From a virus, in IMG/VR virus record IMGVR_UViG_3300036985_004145, positions 1 through 35,894 of that record: a stretch of DNA of 35,894 nucleotides, one strand, 5' to 3'. A program made the translations under genes and the position numbers. Of the stretch, positions 7,270 through 15,600 are shown piece by piece. Position 1 is the first letter of the stretch. Every line of letters begins with the position of its first letter. The notes below the pieces were generated by a model that saw nothing but the letters and a program-made list of their open reading frames with translations, was not told the origin of the DNA and searched no databases.

Positions 7270-8685
7270 ATGCCAAGTACATTTACCGGGAACCTCGGTA
7301 TCGAAAAGCCCGGAGACGGTGAGCAGGCGGGCCTCTGGGGAGGGACGGCCAACACGTCCTACGACATCCTTGATGCAGCCATCAACGGCGTCCTTGCGCT
7401 CGCGCTGACCGGGACTTCGTCCACCCTGACGACCTCTGACGGGGTTGTTTCCTCGGGCCAGTATCGGGTGCTTGTTCTTGGCGGGTCACCTTCCGGGACG
7501 CACACGATCACCGTCAGCCCCAACGATGCGCAGAAGCTCTACTTCGTGCAGAACTCGAGCGGTCAGTCGGTCGTCTTCACGCAAGGGTCTGGCGGCAACA
7601 TCACCATCGCCAACGGTGACAGCGCGGTCATCTACTGCGACGGGGCCGGTGCGACCGCAGCGGTGTCGAACCTAACGAACAACATTGCCTCGTCGAGCAT
7701 CAAGATCAGCGGCGGCGCCATTGACGGCACGGCAATCGGCGGCACGACCCCGGCAGCAGGGGCATTTACCACCCTCACCCTGACGACCGATCTGGCCGTA
7801 GCAGACGGCGGCACCGGGGTCTCCACCCTAACAGGCATCGTCAAGGGGAACGGCACTTCGGCCTTCTCTGCGGCAGTTGCTGGCACAGACTACCTCGCCC
7901 CTGCTGCCGTAGGGGTTTCGGTGCAGGCGTATGACGCGGGCCTGACATCCATTGCGGGTCTGACCACGGCTGCTGACCGGATGATCTACACAACCGGCTC
8001 AGACGTGTATGCCGTGGCCACCCTCACGGCTGCTGGGCGGGCGATCCTCGACGACGCTAACGCCGCCGCGCAGTTGGTTACCCTTGGGGCGCAGGGGAGC
8101 GATCCGACGCTGACCGCGCTTGCGGGCTTGAATACGACTGCCGGTGTTGTGGTGCAGACTGGCACTGACACGTTCACCAAGCGGACGATCACGGCGGGCG
8201 CGGGTGTGACGGTCACCAACGGCGACGGGGTAAGCGGAAACCCGACGATTTCCACACCGGGCTGGACCCTTGTCTCCAACAGTAGCACATGGACGGGCGG
8301 CAAGCAGACCATCGCCGGCCTTGGTGGTTATCGCCGGGTTATGGTGTCTTTGGTGCTGACAACAGCAGATGCCGCACAAAACCGCCTCTTGCGGGTCGGT
8401 GACGCGGGCGGGATACTCTCCACGTCAATCTATCAGCGCAACGAGGGGGCGGCGCTGACGAAGGCGGTTGCGTCAGGTAACAATGCAACAACTGCTCTCA
8501 GCAGCTCGCTGGTCATCGAGAACTTCAACACGACCGAACCCTACAAGCCGATCATCGGTGCGCCGTATAGAAATACCGACACGGCAATGGGTATCCTGAC
8601 CAGCGCGGTTCTGACGCAGATCGAAGTCTTGAACGATGGCGGAAACATCTTGACCGGGCAGTTGCTTGTATGGGGGGATAACTAA
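7270..8685 (+). CDS. Tail fibre protein
   Basis: 471 residues with ribosome site AAGGTGA. The N-terminus ([29 protein letters not shown]) is the familiar virion-anchor start of many phage fibres. The middle has fibre-type repeats such as [20 protein letters not shown] followed by [13 protein letters not shown], and [20 protein letters not shown]. The C-terminal 140 residues (from [19 protein letters not shown]) form a distinct beta domain likely to be the receptor-binding tip. Low cysteine, high Ala/Gly/Thr. This is the second fibre-like gene in the window; the first is the truncated gene at the left edge. Confidence 0.8.
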   Translation: MPSTFTGNLGIEKPGDGEQAGLWGGTANTSYDILDAAINGVLALALTGTSSTLTTSDGVVSSGQYRVLVLGGSPSGTHTITVSPNDAQKLYFVQNSSGQSVVFTQGSGGNITIANGDSAVIYCDGAGATAAVSNLTNNIASSSIKISGGAIDGTAIGGTTPAAGAFTTLTLTTDLAVADGGTGVSTLTGIVKGNGTSAFSAAVAGTDYLAPAAVGVSVQAYDAGLTSIAGLTTAADRMIYTTGSDVYAVATLTAAGRAILDDANAAAQLVTLGAQGSDPTLTALAGLNTTAGVVVQTGTDTFTKRTITAGAGVTVTNGDGVSGNPTISTPGWTLVSNSSTWTGGKQTIAGLGGYRRVMVSLVLTTADAAQNRLLRVGDAGGILSTSIYQRNEGAALTKAVASGNNATTALSSSLVIENFNTTEPYKPIIGAPYRNTDTAMGILTSAVLTQIEVLNDGGNILTGQLLVWGDN

Positions 8686-8810
8686 TGGTAGTTTCAAATA
8701 AACCGCCAACAATGGCGCGTGTGCCTGTCGCACCACAACGTGCGGCGGTTCCCACGCAAGCGCCCGCGCAGCGCTTTCCAAGAAAGGGAATCGGACGTGA
8801 GACGCATTGA
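8685..8810 (+). CDS. Possible 41-residue Pro/Arg/Ala-rich peptide
   Basis: A short frame starts with an ATG overlapping the fibre stop (TAATG) and runs to a TGA at 8808-8810, overlapping the amidase start at 8797 by 14 bases. The product begins [19 protein letters not shown] and is basic with many prolines. The overlap style matches real gene pairs here, and without it there would be a 111-base gap before the amidase, unusually long for this operon. No homolog is recognised and there is no strong ribosome site, so it could be leader sequence. Confidence 0.35.
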   Translation: MVVSNKPPTMARVPVAPQRAAVPTQAPAQRFPRKGIGRETH

Positions 8811-9441
8811 CGAAATTGTCGTCCATTGCACGGCCACCGTGCCGGACTGGATGGCGAACAAGCCGACGACCGCCAAAGTGGCCGAGGTGCGCGCGTGGCA
8901 CATAAAGGATCGCGACTGGAAGGACATAGGCTATCATTTTCTGATCGACCGGGATGGCACTGTCGCCAAGGGCCGGCCTCTTGGGCAGGTCGGCGCGCAT
9001 GTGCAGGGGCACAACACCGGCACCATCGGGGTGAGCCTGATCGGGGGCTTCGGCTCGTCGGCGGATGACGCTTTTGAGGACAACTTCACGCCGGAGCAAG
9101 ACGAGGCGCTGCGGGGTCTGATCGAGCGTCTGGAGCATGAGTATCCAACGATCACCAAGGTCACCGGCCACAATGCCTATGCCGCGAAGGCCTGCCCCGG
9201 GTTCCGGGTCGACAAGTGGCTTGGCACCGCTCCGCCGGAGCGCACGAGCCTTCTCCAGTCCACCACGGTGCAGGCGTCGGCTGTGCAGCTGGCCACGGGC
9301 GTGGGCGCTGCTGCCTCGGGTGTCGCGGCGCTTGACGGGACCGCGCAGCTTGTCGCTCTCGCCGTCGCAGGGGTCGTTATCCTCGCCGCGGCGTGGATCA
9401 TGCGCGAGCGGATCAAGAAATGGGCGAACGGTGTGCGATGA
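8797..9441 (+). CDS. N-acetylmuramoyl-L-alanine amidase endolysin with C-terminal TM anchor
   Basis: 214 residues from GTG at 8797 (GAAAGGG upstream). This start gives the usual family beginning RRIDEIVVHCTAT. It cleaves the amide bond between N-acetylmuramic acid and L-alanine in peptidoglycan. Amidase_2/T7-lysozyme-type residues are visible: zinc ligands H10, H125 and C133 (GHN...ACPGF), plus Y46 in the YHFLIDRDG motif and K131, matching the catalytic Tyr and Lys of T7 lysozyme. Unlike T7 lysozyme there is an extra C-terminal 70 residues: an Ala/Val/Thr-rich linker and a TM segment (about residues 181-200) followed by RERIKKW. The enzyme is thus likely membrane-tethered. It heads the lysis cassette; the stop overlaps the i-spanin start (ATGATG). 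Confidence 0.9.
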   Translation: MRRIDEIVVHCTATVPDWMANKPTTAKVAEVRAWHIKDRDWKDIGYHFLIDRDGTVAKGRPLGQVGAHVQGHNTGTIGVSLIGGFGSSADDAFEDNFTPEQDEALRGLIERLEHEYPTITKVTGHNAYAAKACPGFRVDKWLGTAPPERTSLLQSTTVQASAVQLATGVGAAASGVAALDGTAQLVALAVAGVVILAAAWIMRERIKKWANGVR

Positions 9442-9668
9442 TGGCCCGGCTGAAACTCTGGCTCGCGGTCGCGGGCGCCGTCATCGTCGCTCTGGCAGCA
9501 AGCTGGTTTGGTGGCAGAAAGTCAGCCGCGGCTGACATCAAGGCAAAACAGACCGAAGCTGACCTGACGGGAACCCTGCGCGCGGAGGAGATCGAGAATG
9601 AAGTTGAAGCTCTCGCTGATGATGATCTCAAGCGTCGGGCTCGTAAGTGGGTGCGTAACCCCTCGTGA
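9438..9668 (+). CDS. i-spanin-like inner-membrane lysis protein (Rz-like)
   Basis: 76 residues from the ATG at 9438 (or 9441), overlapping the amidase stop. N-terminal TM segment (about residues 6-24, rich in Ala, Val, Leu) followed by GGRKSA and an alpha-helical charged periplasmic domain with coiled-coil character (KAKQTEADLTGTLRAEEIEN). The topology and position after an endolysin gene, with a lipoprotein gene partly nested in its 3' end, identify it as an Rz-type spanin. It would pair with the o-spanin to fuse inner and outer membranes. It is shorter than lambda Rz, which is common in alphaproteobacterial phages. Confidence 0.75.
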   Translation: MMARLKLWLAVAGAVIVALAASWFGGRKSAAADIKAKQTEADLTGTLRAEEIENEVEALADDDLKRRARKWVRNPS

Positions 9669-9795
9669 GTGCGTCTGGACAGACACGATTCTCTTCGATA
9701 ACGAAAGTGTCGTTGACTGGCTGGGGAGCAATGACCCCGAGCTGCTTGTGGGCGTGACGGCACACAACGAGAAGCGTGCAGAGTTCTGCCCGTAG
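9598..9795 (+). CDS. o-spanin lipoprotein (Rz1-like)
   Basis: 65 residues, ATG at 9598 with GGAGGAG eight bases upstream; its first 71 bases overlap the end of the i-spanin gene in a different frame. The N-terminus is a lipoprotein signal: MKLKLSLMMISSVGLVSGC with an LVSGC lipobox, so C19 would be lipidated. The mature part has two more cysteines (in PRECVW and EFCP) and a helix ending in AHNEKRAEFC. Short lipoproteins with C-W...HN..W/R...C near an Rz gene are frequent in alphaproteobacterial phages. It would anchor in the outer membrane and bind the i-spanin. Confidence 0.75.
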   Translation: MKLKLSLMMISSVGLVSGCVTPRECVWTDTILFDNESVVDWLGSNDPELLVGVTAHNEKRAEFCP

Positions 9796-9821
9796 CGGTG
9801 CCGCCCGGTCTGGTGTATTGT
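9793..9821 (+). promoter_or_regulatory. Putative phage promoter motif before the stabilisation gene
   Basis: TAGCGG at 9793-9798 and TATTGT at 9816-9821 are separated by 17 bases, in one of only three plus-strand gaps of about 50 bases. The same spaced TAG...TAT..T layout occurs at 12793 and 17506. The second hexamer resembles a sigma70 -10 element; the first does not resemble TTGACA. TAT begins 27 bases before the ATG. Confidence 0.35.
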
Positions 9822-9842
9822 GCCTGAGCACAGGAGATCGAC

Positions 9843-11711
9843 ATGCCTCTGACCAAGCTCCAGTTCCGGCCCGGGATCGACCGCGAGACCACCGACTACA
9901 CCAACGAAGGTGGCTGGTGGGATTGTAACCGCATTCGCTTCCGCGACGGCATGCCGGAGACTGTCGGGGGCTGGTCCAAGTATTCGAGCAGCACGTTTCT
10001 CGGCACCTGCCGGGCTCTGATCGGCTGGCGGACGCTGGACGGCAACCAACTCTTGGGCGTCGGGACCAACCTCAAATACTACCTGAACCGCGGCGGGCAG
10101 TTCTTCGACATCACCCCTCTTCGTGCCACGACTGCTGCCGGGGGCGTAACTTTCGCTGCGACAACGGGCAGCACGGCGGTCACGGTTTCTGACACATCGC
10201 ACGACGCGGTCGTGGGCGATTTCGTGACGTTTTCTGGCGCGGTGTCTCTGGGCGGGGATCTCAGTGCTGTGGTTTTGAACCGCGAATACCAAGTCGTCAC
10301 TGTCATCGGGGCCAACAGCTACACCATTACGGCGCCGACTCCGGCCACCAGCGGGGACACCGGGAACGGCGGAATACTGACCGTGGGTGCCTATCAGATC
10401 CAAGTGGGACTCGACACCTCGATTGTCGGCACCGGCTGGGGCGCAGGTGCGTGGGGAGCTGGCGGCTGGGGCTCCCCTGCCGACACGAGCGTTGCGGGCG
10501 CGCAGTTGCGTCTCTGGTCGCACACGGCCTATGGTGAGGACCTTGTCTACTGCCCTAGTGGCGAGAACATCTACTATTGGGACCGGACCAGCGGCCTGAC
10601 CGCCCGCGGCGTGACGCTGGCGTCCCTGCCCAGTGCCAACCAGAGCCCGACCGTGGCGAACATGGTCTTGCTGTCGGAGCGGGACCGGCACCTTCTCGCC
10701 TTCGGGGTCGACGATGCGTTCACCCCCGGGGTTCTCGATCCCTTGCTCATCCGGTTCTCGTCTCAGGAGAGCCTGACCGATTGGGAGAGCCGGCCGACAA
10801 ACACCGCAGGCAGTCTGCGCATCAGCTCGGGCATCAAGATCGTCACCGCGGTGCAGACTCGGCAGCTGATCCTTGTTCTGACAGACGCGAGCGTGCACAC
10901 CGTGCAGTTCCTCGGGCCCCCGTTCACCTTCGGCCTGTCTGAAGTTGCCTCTGGCACGACCATCGCAAGCCCGAACGCGGCGGTATCTGTCGGCGACGAA
11001 GTGCTCTGGATGGGCCAAGGCGAGTTCTATCGGTTCAACGGCCTCGTGCAGCAGGTCCCCTGCGGCGTGAAGTCTTACGTCTTCGAAGACATCAACACGA
11101 CGCAGTATGCGAAGGTCACCGCGGGCCACAACTCGTCCTTCGGCGAGGTCTGGTGGTTCTACCCGTCGGCCGACAGCCAAGAAAATGACCGCTACGTCAC
11201 CTACAACTACCTGCAGCAGATATGGTATTACGGGGAGCTCGCGCGCACGGCGTGGATCGACCGCGGCGTGCTGCAGAGCCCGATTGCGGCCAGCCCAGAG
11301 GGCTACCTGTACTACCACGAGACCGGCGTCGCCGACGGGGAATACACCCCGGCCACCAGCCTCGGTGCCTATGTCGAGTCGAGTGCGGTGGACCTCGGCG
11401 AGGGTGACCAATACATGTTCATCACCCGGATGATCCCGGACATCACGTTCGCGCGGTCGACCGGAGAGACTGCGCCGACGGCGACCATGACGATCAAGAT
11501 GCGGAACTTCCCGGGCGGCGGGAACACAACCAACAACGCCCGGATGATCACGCAGACGGTTGCGGCCCCCGTCGAGGAGTTCACCGAGCAGCTCTACCTC
11601 CGCCTGCGGGGCCGCTCCGCAATCTTCCGGGTGGAATCTGACTGCGCCTGCACCGCGTGGCGGCTTGGCAGCCCGCGGGTGGACATCCGAACTGATGGCC
11701 GCAAATCATGA
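9843..11711 (+). CDS. Phage DNA-stabilisation / tail-hub protein (P22 gp10-like)
   Basis: 622 residues. The N-terminus (MPLTKLQFRPGIDRETTDY, NEGGWWDCNRIRFRDG, PETVGGWSKY) is a clear match to the family annotated as packaged-DNA stabilisation protein in many marine podovirus-like phages. A Gly/Trp motif, GTGWGAGAWGAGGWG, lies around residues 197-211. The C-terminal half has a beta-propeller-like pattern (LYYHETGVADG, YVESSAVDLGEGDQYMFITR). In P22 the equivalent gp10 forms the tail hub that binds spikes and closes the portal. The gene follows the lysis cassette after a 47-base gap that may hold a promoter. RBS is AGGAG. A long minus-strand frame opposite is a shadow. Confidence 0.85.
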   Translation: MPLTKLQFRPGIDRETTDYTNEGGWWDCNRIRFRDGMPETVGGWSKYSSSTFLGTCRALIGWRTLDGNQLLGVGTNLKYYLNRGGQFFDITPLRATTAAGGVTFAATTGSTAVTVSDTSHDAVVGDFVTFSGAVSLGGDLSAVVLNREYQVVTVIGANSYTITAPTPATSGDTGNGGILTVGAYQIQVGLDTSIVGTGWGAGAWGAGGWGSPADTSVAGAQLRLWSHTAYGEDLVYCPSGENIYYWDRTSGLTARGVTLASLPSANQSPTVANMVLLSERDRHLLAFGVDDAFTPGVLDPLLIRFSSQESLTDWESRPTNTAGSLRISSGIKIVTAVQTRQLILVLTDASVHTVQFLGPPFTFGLSEVASGTTIASPNAAVSVGDEVLWMGQGEFYRFNGLVQQVPCGVKSYVFEDINTTQYAKVTAGHNSSFGEVWWFYPSADSQENDRYVTYNYLQQIWYYGELARTAWIDRGVLQSPIAASPEGYLYYHETGVADGEYTPATSLGAYVESSAVDLGEGDQYMFITRMIPDITFARSTGETAPTATMTIKMRNFPGGGNTTNNARMITQTVAAPVEEFTEQLYLRLRGRSAIFRVESDCACTAWRLGSPRVDIRTDGRKS

Positions 11712-12790
11712 GCCGCGGACTCAACACCCCCTACTTCTCGAATCCGACCCCGCAGTATGACCAGCGGTATATGTCGCAGCTGGTGCAGGCGTTCGCAATC
11801 TTCACGAGGCAGGTGCAGACCCCCGGGTCGTGGCAGGCGACCGAGCTCACGCTGACGGCCGAGACCGGGAACGTCGACCGGGGGCAGCTGTCGTGGAACA
11901 TCACCGAGGACACAGTTGACATCACCATGGGGGACGGGATCACCCAGCAGGTGGGGTTCGAGACCTATATGAGGTGTGAAAACGACACCGGGGTGACAAT
12001 TCCCAACGGCACTGTCGTAGGCTTCGCTGGGGTCAACGGCGAGATCAAGGTCTCCCCGTACATCGCAGATGGCACGGTTCCGGATCTCTATTTCGTCGGC
12101 GTCACGACGTCGGACATCCTCGACGGTGAGGTTCGCCCGGTCACGATCTACGGCAAGGTGCGCGAGCTCGACACAAGCGCTTGGTCCGTCGGGGACATTC
12201 TTTACGCCTCGCCAAGCGCCGCGGGGGACTTCACGAACGTGCGGCCCACCGCACCCAACTCCGTCATCGTCGTCGCGGCAGTTCTGGTGGCGGATGCCAC
12301 AAACGGTGCCATCTTGGTGCGTCCGACAATCCCCATCGGGCTTAACTACGGGACGTTCACCTCGTCGGCCGACCAGACGCTCGCGACGCCGGGCACGGCG
12401 ACGGCCGTCACGTTCAACACAACCGAGATTTCCCACAATGTCGCCATCGGATCGCCCACTTCGCGGCTCGTGGTGGATGAGGCAGGCCTCTATCAGGTCG
12501 CCATATCCGCACAGATGACATCGGGTAGCGCGAGCGCCAAGAACGTATTCATCTGGCTCGACAAGAATGGAAGTAACGTCCCGGACTCAACCCGTGCCGT
12601 GACGCTGTCCGCAAACTCGCAGTATTTCCCGTTCTCGACAACCTATGACATCTCGCTCGCCGCGACGGATTATGTCCGGGTCATGTGGGCTTCAAGCGAC
12701 ACCAACGTCACTCTCGACGCCATTGCCGCCAGCGCCTTCGCACCCGCAGCCCCCTCCGTGATCGTCTCGGTCACACAAATACAGCTATGA
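11708..12790 (+). CDS. Virion protein with C-terminal C1q/TNF-like jelly-roll domain
   Basis: 360 residues, start overlapping the previous stop (ATGA). The N-terminal part (GLNTPYFSNPTPQYDQRYM) is a virion-anchor-like start. The middle domain (residues 65-210) has the pattern NDTGVTIPNGTVVGFAGVNG and DILYASPSAAGDFTNV, known from phage fibre or decoration proteins of the DUF2190-like beta type. From about residue 215 it looks like a C1q/TNF-like jelly roll (GTFTSSADQTLATPGTATAV, NVFIWLDKNGSNV, DYVRVMWASSDTNV). Such domains trimerise and often bind receptors. Probably a fibre or spike component linked to the hub protein. Confidence 0.7.
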   Translation: MSRGLNTPYFSNPTPQYDQRYMSQLVQAFAIFTRQVQTPGSWQATELTLTAETGNVDRGQLSWNITEDTVDITMGDGITQQVGFETYMRCENDTGVTIPNGTVVGFAGVNGEIKVSPYIADGTVPDLYFVGVTTSDILDGEVRPVTIYGKVRELDTSAWSVGDILYASPSAAGDFTNVRPTAPNSVIVVAAVLVADATNGAILVRPTIPIGLNYGTFTSSADQTLATPGTATAVTFNTTEISHNVAIGSPTSRLVVDEAGLYQVAISAQMTSGSASAKNVFIWLDKNGSNVPDSTRAVTLSANSQYFPFSTTYDISLAATDYVRVMWASSDTNVTLDAIAASAFAPAAPSVIVSVTQIQL

Positions 12791-12792
12791 GG

Positions 12793-12821
12793 TAGTCAAG
12801 CCGCTCTGGCTTTGCTATCTT
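12793..12821 (+). promoter_or_regulatory. Putative phage promoter motif before the internal-protein block
   Basis: TAGTCA at 12793-12798 and TATCTT at 12816-12821 with a 17-base spacer, in the 56-base gap before 12847. It aligns without gaps to the motifs at 9793 and 17506; shared positions are TAG, a G and C in the spacer, and TAT..T. TAT begins 31 bases before the ATG. Confidence 0.35.
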
Positions 12822-12846
12822 GCATTAACCGTTCAGGAGTACCGCC

Positions 12847-14085
12847 ATGGTCCTACCCCTTCTTCTTGGCGCGCTGGCGCCGCAGCTTCTGACAGGCATG
12901 TCGCCTCTGCTGGCCGGGGCCATCGGGTCAGGTATCGGCGGAGCGATCCAGTCAGGTGACCTCGAGACAGGTCTGCTGACCGGCCTCGGTGCCTTTGCCG
13001 GTGGCAGTCTTCTTGGTCCGATGCTTGGCGGTGGCGCTGATGCAGCTGCGCAGGCAGCTGCATCTGCCGCCCCGGTCGCGGTGCCCGCGGGGCAGATTTC
13101 CACAGGTTCTCTGGCTGCCGGGCAGACGGCTCTCGCGCCCGGTGCCGCAGGCGTGACGGGGATGTCGCCCGCACAATTCATGCCGCCGCCCACGGCGACT
13201 GCGATCCCGGCCCCGGCCCCGGCGAATGCCGGTATTGCCGGAGGCCTCAAAGGTCGCATCGGGGAGGCCTTCAAGTTCGCCAAGTCGCCCACGGGCATGG
13301 GCGTCGGCATCGGTTCCATGGCGGGGCCCATGCTGGCCGGAACGCTCGGCCTCGGCGATGACGGTGGTGGCAAGAAGGGTGGCGGCAAGGGTCGCCCCGG
13401 AGACAAGGAGCCTCGTGCGATCCCGCGTATCCCCGTGATGCCCGGGGTGGGCTACCGACCGGGGACGAGCGGCGAGCACAACTACGGCATCGGCACCCCC
13501 TATAGTGCCGGCCAGATCATGAATTACACCAACAACGGGGTGCTTCCCTATGCCGACGGCGGCATGCTGCAGCGCATGGTGAACCCGAATCTTCCGATCC
13601 TCGGCCCGGTCCGGCTGTCGCGCGGCGGTATCGTGGCGCTGGCCGAAGGAGGCGACCCCGGGGAGCAGGCGCAGGCTCCGAACGAGCGCGAAGTGATCTC
13701 TGCGGCCGTCGCGGCGGTCAAGGGGCAGCACCCGCAGCCCGAGATCGCCCTTGGTGCCTTCCTTGCGCAGTACGGCGAGGAGGCTCTGCGCCAGCTCGTT
13801 GACGCAGTTGAGGGCGGGAAAATGGGCGAGACCGCGGATCGGTTCGCCGAAGGCGAGAAGGGTGAAGTCCGCGGCCCGGGCGACGGGTCCGGCAAGGACG
13901 ACATGGTGCCCGCCAAGATGGACGACGGTTCTGGCGACGTTCTGCTCTCTGATGGCGAGTTCGTGCTTCGCAAGGACGCCACCGACTCCCTCGAGCGCAT
14001 GTTTGGCGGCGGATTCCTTGACTCGGTCAACAAGGCCGGGCCCAAGGCCGCGGATGTCGCCCGTCGGCGGATGGCAATGGGATGA
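12847..14085 (+). CDS. Putative internal virion / ejection-block protein, Gly/Ala-rich
   Basis: 412 residues, RBS AGGAG. The first 70 residues are hydrophobic and glycine-zipper-like (LLAGAIGSGIGGAIQ, GAFAGGSLLGPMLGGG), a trait of proteins that insert into or cross membranes during ejection. The centre is Pro/Ala-rich and Lys/Gly-rich. The C-terminal third carries a known phage signature: VRGPGDGSGKDDMVPAKM followed by VLLSDGEFVLRKDATD and a Gly-rich GGGFLDSVN. That signature occurs in internal or tape-measure-like proteins encoded before giant ejection proteins. Function is inferred. The stop overlaps the next start (ATGA). Confidence 0.65.
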   Translation: MVLPLLLGALAPQLLTGMSPLLAGAIGSGIGGAIQSGDLETGLLTGLGAFAGGSLLGPMLGGGADAAAQAAASAAPVAVPAGQISTGSLAAGQTALAPGAAGVTGMSPAQFMPPPTATAIPAPAPANAGIAGGLKGRIGEAFKFAKSPTGMGVGIGSMAGPMLAGTLGLGDDGGGKKGGGKGRPGDKEPRAIPRIPVMPGVGYRPGTSGEHNYGIGTPYSAGQIMNYTNNGVLPYADGGMLQRMVNPNLPILGPVRLSRGGIVALAEGGDPGEQAQAPNEREVISAAVAAVKGQHPQPEIALGAFLAQYGEEALRQLVDAVEGGKMGETADRFAEGEKGEVRGPGDGSGKDDMVPAKMDDGSGDVLLSDGEFVLRKDATDSLERMFGGGFLDSVNKAGPKAADVARRRMAMG

Positions 14086-14522
14086 GGAACGTCCGGTGCC
14101 TCCCTGTGCCGAAGGAGCACCTCACGACAATCTGGCCGGTCGTCTCCCCCCTGTTGGCGAAAGCTGTGGCAACCGCGCCGGGCAAGTTGAGTGTTGAGGA
14201 CGTTCTCGACGGGGCTTACAACGGCACCTACTTGCTCTGGCTCATCCTCATTGACGAGAAGATCGTCGCGACGGTCACCACCCGGATCATCGTTTACCCC
14301 AAGTGCCGCGCCATGGCGCTGGACTGGATCGGCGGGGAGCGTATGCGGGAGTGGCTTAGCCCCGCGATGCGTGTTATGAAAGAGCATGCCCTTCGGAACA
14401 ACTGCTCCCATCTTGAAGGTTACGGCCGGGAAGCTTGGGACAGGTGGGGTAGACGAGAGGGCTGGCGGCCGGACTATGTGGCCTTCAAGATGGATTTGAC
14501 CGATGGCGAACTCCCTGTATAA
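14082..14522 (+). CDS. GNAT-like phage protein
   Basis: 146 residues, ATGA overlap with the previous gene. The layout fits the acetyltransferase (GNAT) fold: an N-terminal strand-helix (RCLPVPKEHLTTIWPVV), strands LLWLILIDEKIVATVTTRIIVYP and AMALDWIGG, a long helix (MREWLSPAMRVMKEHALRNN), then HLEGYGREAWDRWGRREGW typical of the GNAT C-terminal GR..W.r....Gw motif. The canonical acetyl-CoA loop (R/Q-x-x-G-x-G/A) is poor, so it may be inactive or structural. Similar small GNAT-like proteins sit in virion operons of other podovirus-like phages. Substrate unknown. Confidence 0.65.
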   Translation: MRNVRCLPVPKEHLTTIWPVVSPLLAKAVATAPGKLSVEDVLDGAYNGTYLLWLILIDEKIVATVTTRIIVYPKCRAMALDWIGGERMREWLSPAMRVMKEHALRNNCSHLEGYGREAWDRWGRREGWRPDYVAFKMDLTDGELPV

Positions 14523-15591
14523 CCCGTTCAGCATCTTGCGCCACGTGCACCCGCGGAGCGCGGGCATGATGGTTTTTGGCGGCTCTGGCAACACGACGTC
14601 GACGGTCACGCAGCAGGACATCCCCAAGGAGTTCTACCCGTATTTCGAGCGGATGCTGGTGCGTGGGGAAGAGGCGAGCCTTGAGCCCTACATGCCATAC
14701 GACGACCCCCGCATGGCGGGTCAGACGGCCGACACCCTCGCGTCGCAGGACATGATTCGGAACATTGCGTCGGCCGGTCAGCCGGGGCTCGACTTTGCCA
14801 CCGACACCGCGACGCAGAACATCACCAACATCGAGGGTCTGGCCGAGGGCGACCCCTATCAGTTCTCGCAGTATCAGTTCGGCCCATCGGGCACGTTCAC
14901 CGGCGACGCGGTCTCGCAGTACATGTCCCCCTACATGGAGAACGTGCTCGATCTGCAGAAAGAACGTGCACAGGAAGACTATCTGACTGCCCAAGGCGGC
15001 CGGAGCGCTGCCGCGGTGAGCGCAGGGGCCTTCGGCGGATCACGCCAAGCTGTGGCGGAATCCTTGGCCGAACGCGACATGTTGTCGCGCATGCGCGACA
15101 TCGACGCCACCGGGATGCAGTCAGCGTACAGCGACGCCCAGCAGATGTTCGAGGCCGACCGGGCCGCCCGGATGCAGACGGATCAGTCGCAGGCAGGTGA
15201 GCTTTCCCGGGTGCAGGCCGGTCAGTCCGGGGAGAACCTTGCGCGCGATCAGTTCGGGATGCAGGCCTTCAGCACCTCGTCGGATATGGCTGGGCAGTTG
15301 GCGGACCTGTCGGAGAGGGCCCGTGCCGGCGACATCCAAGCGGCACAGCTCCTCGAGCTTGTCGGGCGGTCGAATGAGGCGCGGTCGCAGGCCGAGCTTG
15401 ACCTTGGCTATGAGGACTTCATCCGCCAGCAGGACTATCCGATGGACCGGCTCCAGCAGCTGTCCGCGATGCTGCACGGGCTGCCCATCGCCAACGCAGG
15501 CACAACGACACAGCAGGTGCCGTACAACCCGATCCAGCAGGCGCTCGGCATGGGCATCTCGGCGATTGGCCTCTACAACGCCATGGCATAA
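14503..15591 (+). CDS. Putative internal virion / ejection protein, helical
   Basis: 362 residues; the start lies 20 bases inside the end of the previous gene. The N-terminus has VFGGSGNTTSTVTQQDIPKE. The central and C-terminal parts are long, Gln/Ala-rich and helical (AVSQYMSPYMENVLDLQKER, then repeated Arg/Gln/Ala helices), ending in QQDYPMDRLQQLSAMLHGLP and a Gly/Ile/Leu tail. The YMSPYMENVLDLQK and SAMLHGLP patterns recur in internal proteins encoded upstream of giant ejection proteins in marine phages. Probably packed in the capsid or ejected. No enzymatic motif. Confidence 0.65.
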   Translation: MANSLYNPFSILRHVHPRSAGMMVFGGSGNTTSTVTQQDIPKEFYPYFERMLVRGEEASLEPYMPYDDPRMAGQTADTLASQDMIRNIASAGQPGLDFATDTATQNITNIEGLAEGDPYQFSQYQFGPSGTFTGDAVSQYMSPYMENVLDLQKERAQEDYLTAQGGRSAAAVSAGAFGGSRQAVAESLAERDMLSRMRDIDATGMQSAYSDAQQMFEADRAARMQTDQSQAGELSRVQAGQSGENLARDQFGMQAFSTSSDMAGQLADLSERARAGDIQAAQLLELVGRSNEARSQAELDLGYEDFIRQQDYPMDRLQQLSAMLHGLPIANAGTTTQQVPYNPIQQALGMGISAIGLYNAMA

Positions 15592-15600
15592 AGGTGCGGC

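Noticed and set aside
9522-11411. 629-codon open frame on the minus strand
   Set aside because: It lies fully opposite the i-spanin, o-spanin and stabilisation genes, has low-complexity Arg/Gly/Val-rich composition and no ribosome site; it is a shadow of GC-rich codon bias.
12799-12815. Short hairpin AAGCC/GGCTT as plus-strand terminator
   Set aside because: Only a 5-bp stem and no T-run; more likely chance within the promoter-like gap.
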